Part shown: in pieces, positions 5,312-7,298 of the stretch
Layout: each line of letters begins with the position of its first letter
Numbering within the stretch: position 1 is the first letter of the stretch
Assembly (NCBI GenBank): GCA_017390645.1
Contig: JAFPAZ010000159.1
Coordinates: 1 to 7,298 of the forward strand
Reading direction: 5' to 3'
Origin: Lachnospiraceae bacterium
Lineage (GTDB): Bacteria > Bacillota_A > Clostridia > Lachnospirales > Lachnospiraceae
Length of the DNA stretch: 7,298 nt
Made by a program: the position numbers and the translations under genes
The notes under the pieces: generated by a model
What the model saw: the letters and a program-made list of their open reading frames with translations, nothing else
What the model was told of the DNA's origin: nothing
Databases searched by the model: none

Positions 5312-6871
5312 ATGCCGTTATTTGGTATTTTTCTTATTATTGCGCTGATTGCTGCAGCAGGATATCTTTTTTACCGATATGACCTGATGAAAGCATATTA
5401 TAAATATCAGACAAAGGAATTAGAAACGTTAGAAAAAAAATACGATGACCAGGTAAGTACATCTACCAAAAGAATTGATGAATTACAAAATATCGCATAT
5501 ATCAATGCTACTACCAACATCTGGAACATTGATTATTTTCTTACAAAAGGTGCGGAAGCCTTTGCCGCTGAATATGAAACTCCACCGAATTTTACCTTGA
5601 TTGCATTTAATATCAGTAATATCGGTAAAATCAATCAGTTATTCGGTCCTACAGAAGGTGATAAAGTTGTGTATTATACCGCACAGACCTTAAGTAAAAC
5701 CGCCGGAAGACATATTTATGCACAGATTTATTCCAACCTTTTTTGTATTTTAACGGTAAACTGCGATGATACTTATGTTACTAACCTGATTCAGACTTTA
5801 TCAGACCGTCTTATGCATTATGATGATAATGTTCAGATTAAAGCTGCATTTGGTATCTATAAGATTCTAGATACCAAGGAAAAGATTATGGATATGGTAA
5901 ACTGTGCTACATTAGCCCAGAAATTTGTCAAAGAAAACGATGAAGTTTGTTATAAATTCTTTACCAATGAATTAAATGAAACCTTTTTAACCAATAAAAA
6001 AATGAGTGAGGAAATGGAACAAGCCTTAGATGAACATAAATTCATGATGTACTTACAGCCTATGTATGATTTACATTCTTATAAAATCATTAGTGCAGAA
6101 GCCTTAGTACGTTGGGATTATCCCGGTAAAGGAATTTTATCCCCTTACGCTTTCCTTCCATTATTTGAAAGTACCTCATTGATTCAAAAACTGGACTACT
6201 ATATGTGGGAAGAATGTTTAAAAACCATCCGGCGCTGGATTGATAATAAAATCGAACCAACACCGATTACCATGAACATCTCTCCTACCCACTTACAGAA
6301 TGAGAAGTTTATTGATTATCTCATTGAATTATCCGACCGTTATCTGATTCGTCATGATATGCTGGTATTAGAAATTCCGGAACGTGGTTTATCGAATATC
6401 ACAGATCAGGTTAAAAACATCATCGAACGGTTACATAAGGAAGGTTTTATCTTGTGTATTGATAATTTTGGAAGTTTAAATTCACCACTTAATTTATTAA
6501 AAGATTTGCCAATCGACCGAATTAAACTAGACCGCTCTTTCCTTTCTAAAAATGCAAACAGCGAAGAAGGTTTAACTATCTTAAGATATCTGATTGCCAT
6601 GGCAAAGGAACTAGATTTTACGGTTATTACAGAAGGTATTGAAACAGAAGAACAGGCGAATTTCCTATTAGAAATCGGCTGTGATATCGGACAGGGATAC
6701 CATTTCTCAAAACCGGTAGATTTGAAGTCCTTTGACCAATTAAACAAAACTTTGGTAAGTGCGTTATACCGCCCGGATGAATACTACCCTACTTTTGAAG
6801 ATTATGAAAGGGATTTGGATTTGATTGTGCAGTTCTTTAAGACACATGAAGAACAGATGAATATTAGTTAA
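5312..6871 (+). CDS. Membrane-anchored protein with degenerate GGDEF and EAL domains (c-di-GMP related)
   Basis: A 519-residue protein with one transmembrane segment (about residues 4-21), a charged coiled-coil-like linker (30-60), a GGDEF-type domain (about 60-215), and an EAL domain (about 235-480). EAL domains hydrolyse or bind cyclic di-GMP at the inner face of the membrane. The GGDEF site is lost: the signature position reads IYSNLF (139-144), so no cyclase activity is expected. The EAL domain keeps AEALVRW (Glu263), Asn322 in NIS, Glu354, Lys405 in KLD, Glu441 in EGIE and Gln461. However, the DDFG motif is DNFG (Asp384, Asn385) and the following loop 6, normally GTGYSSL, reads GSLNSPL. 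EITE is EIPE. This argues for weak or no hydrolysis and possibly a c-di-GMP receptor or scaffold role. ATG 5312 has GGAGGG (5301-5306) five bases upstream. It is monocistronic and ends at a strong hairpin. Confidence 0.9.
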   Translation: MPLFGIFLIIALIAAAGYLFYRYDLMKAYYKYQTKELETLEKKYDDQVSTSTKRIDELQNIAYINATTNIWNIDYFLTKGAEAFAAEYETPPNFTLIAFNISNIGKINQLFGPTEGDKVVYYTAQTLSKTAGRHIYAQIYSNLFCILTVNCDDTYVTNLIQTLSDRLMHYDDNVQIKAAFGIYKILDTKEKIMDMVNCATLAQKFVKENDEVCYKFFTNELNETFLTNKKMSEEMEQALDEHKFMMYLQPMYDLHSYKIISAEALVRWDYPGKGILSPYAFLPLFESTSLIQKLDYYMWEECLKTIRRWIDNKIEPTPITMNISPTHLQNEKFIDYLIELSDRYLIRHDMLVLEIPERGLSNITDQVKNIIERLHKEGFILCIDNFGSLNSPLNLLKDLPIDRIKLDRSFLSKNANSEEGLTILRYLIAMAKELDFTVITEGIETEEQANFLLEIGCDIGQGYHFSKPVDLKSFDQLNKTLVSALYRPDEYYPTFEDYERDLDLIVQFFKTHEEQMNIS

Positions 6872-6877
6872 TGGCAT

Positions 6878-6917
6878 AAAAATAGCACCTTACTTTTTTT
6901 GTAAGATGCTATTTTTT
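6878..6917. terminator. Bidirectional rho-independent terminator
   Basis: Arms 6878-6893 and 6901-6916 pair at 15 of 16 positions around a seven-T loop, with T-runs on the exit side of both strands. It lies seven bases after the EAL-gene stop and about a dozen bases beyond the end of the converging HTH gene, so it can end both transcripts. Confidence 0.88.
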
Positions 6918-6928
6918 GCATTGGTCAA

Positions 6929-7258
6929 TTAGATTTGTGATCCTTTCTTCACAAGTTGTACCTCATATCCCAATGCATTTATAATACTTGAAAACAATTT
7001 CATAGATGAGCTATGTGTTTTCTGTTCAAACCGTGATATTGACTGTTGTGAATTACCTGTCATTTCTGCAAGCTCTGCTTGTGATATATTTTCCCTTTTT
7101 CGTATTTCAATCAGTCTATCAACAATCTCTTGGTCATCATCTGCTACATAATAAGTTGGTGCTGGCATGCTTTCTCTTTTTGTAAGTGGTACATTTCCCT
7201 TTTCAATCTCAATAGCTTCTAATAATCCTTGCATAGTATCTTCAAAGAATTTACTCAT
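6929..7258 (-). CDS. Xre-type HTH protein, probable antitoxin (HigA-like)
   Basis: A 109-residue DNA-binding protein. The N-terminal part (FFEDTMQGLLEAIEIEKG) is helical, and residues about 45-95 form a helix-turn-helix of the Xre/Cro class (ISQAELAEMTGNSQQSISRFE with conserved spacing), followed by LGYEVQLVKK. Such small proteins are usually antitoxins and autorepressors in HigBA/RelE-type systems, where the toxin gene is often just upstream. Start: AGGAGG (7272-7267) is one base from the ATG at 7264 but seven from the ATG at 7258, so 7258 is preferred. The partner would lie beyond the right edge: two minus-strand frames entering from it end at 7272-7274 (HLKLWLKS) or overlap the start region at 7261-7263 (FKAVVKILKEV), and neither can be identified. 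It could also be a lone regulator. Confidence 0.78.
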   Translation of the reverse strand: MSKFFEDTMQGLLEAIEIEKGNVPLTKRESMPAPTYYVADDDQEIVDRLIEIRKRENISQAELAEMTGNSQQSISRFEQKTHSSSMKLFSSIINALGYEVQLVKKGSQI

Positions 7259-7298
7259 AATCATACCTCCTTTAAGATTTTAACCACAGCTTTAAATG

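Overview
The window looks like chromosomal DNA of a low-GC Gram-positive anaerobe, most likely a Lachnospiraceae-type clostridium. Evidence: AT-rich intergenic DNA, strong GGAGG-type ribosome binding sites, TTGACA/TATAAT-type promoters, a decarboxylase-type carboxyltransferase, and a type III toxin-antitoxin locus that resembles the CptIN family known from Eubacterium rectale. The genus is an inference.

Left part (1-4182, all genes on the minus strand). Read in the direction of transcription: adenosine deaminase (add, 4106-3165), a GNAT acetyltransferase (2766-2086), a D-Ala-D-Ala carboxypeptidase (1840-587), and the 5' part of a biotin-dependent carboxyltransferase subunit (354 to beyond base 1). 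The gaps are wide and add, the carboxypeptidase and the carboxyltransferase each have their own promoter candidate, so this is a row of single genes rather than one operon. The gaps after add and after the GNAT gene hold tandem arrays of 38-bp and 38/39-bp units. In each case the array starts inside the 3' end of the upstream gene: the last codons and stop of add are one repeat unit (seven gapless 38-bp units in all), and five units follow the GNAT gene, carrying a diverged copy of its C-terminal codons. Two unrelated neighbouring genes with the same kind of 3'-end amplification and the same period is the most unusual feature of the window.

Middle part (about 4355-5085, plus strand). A complete type III toxin-antitoxin locus: a -10 box, a non-coding antitoxin RNA made of two clear and one diverged pseudoknot repeats, a rho-independent terminator with a poor U-tract, and a 172-residue CptN-like endoribonuclease. 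The loop and tail sequences of the pseudoknots differ between repeats but stay complementary, which is strong internal evidence for the RNA fold.

Right part (5181-7298). A plus-strand membrane-anchored protein with degenerate GGDEF and EAL domains (5312-6871) has a good promoter and ends at a hairpin that probably also terminates the converging gene. That gene (7258-6929, minus strand) is an Xre-type HTH protein resembling the antitoxin of HigBA/RelE-type systems; any partner toxin would lie beyond the right edge. The degenerate c-di-GMP-type protein is thus flanked by one certain and one possible toxin-antitoxin locus. No tRNA, rRNA, insertion sequence or CRISPR array was found.
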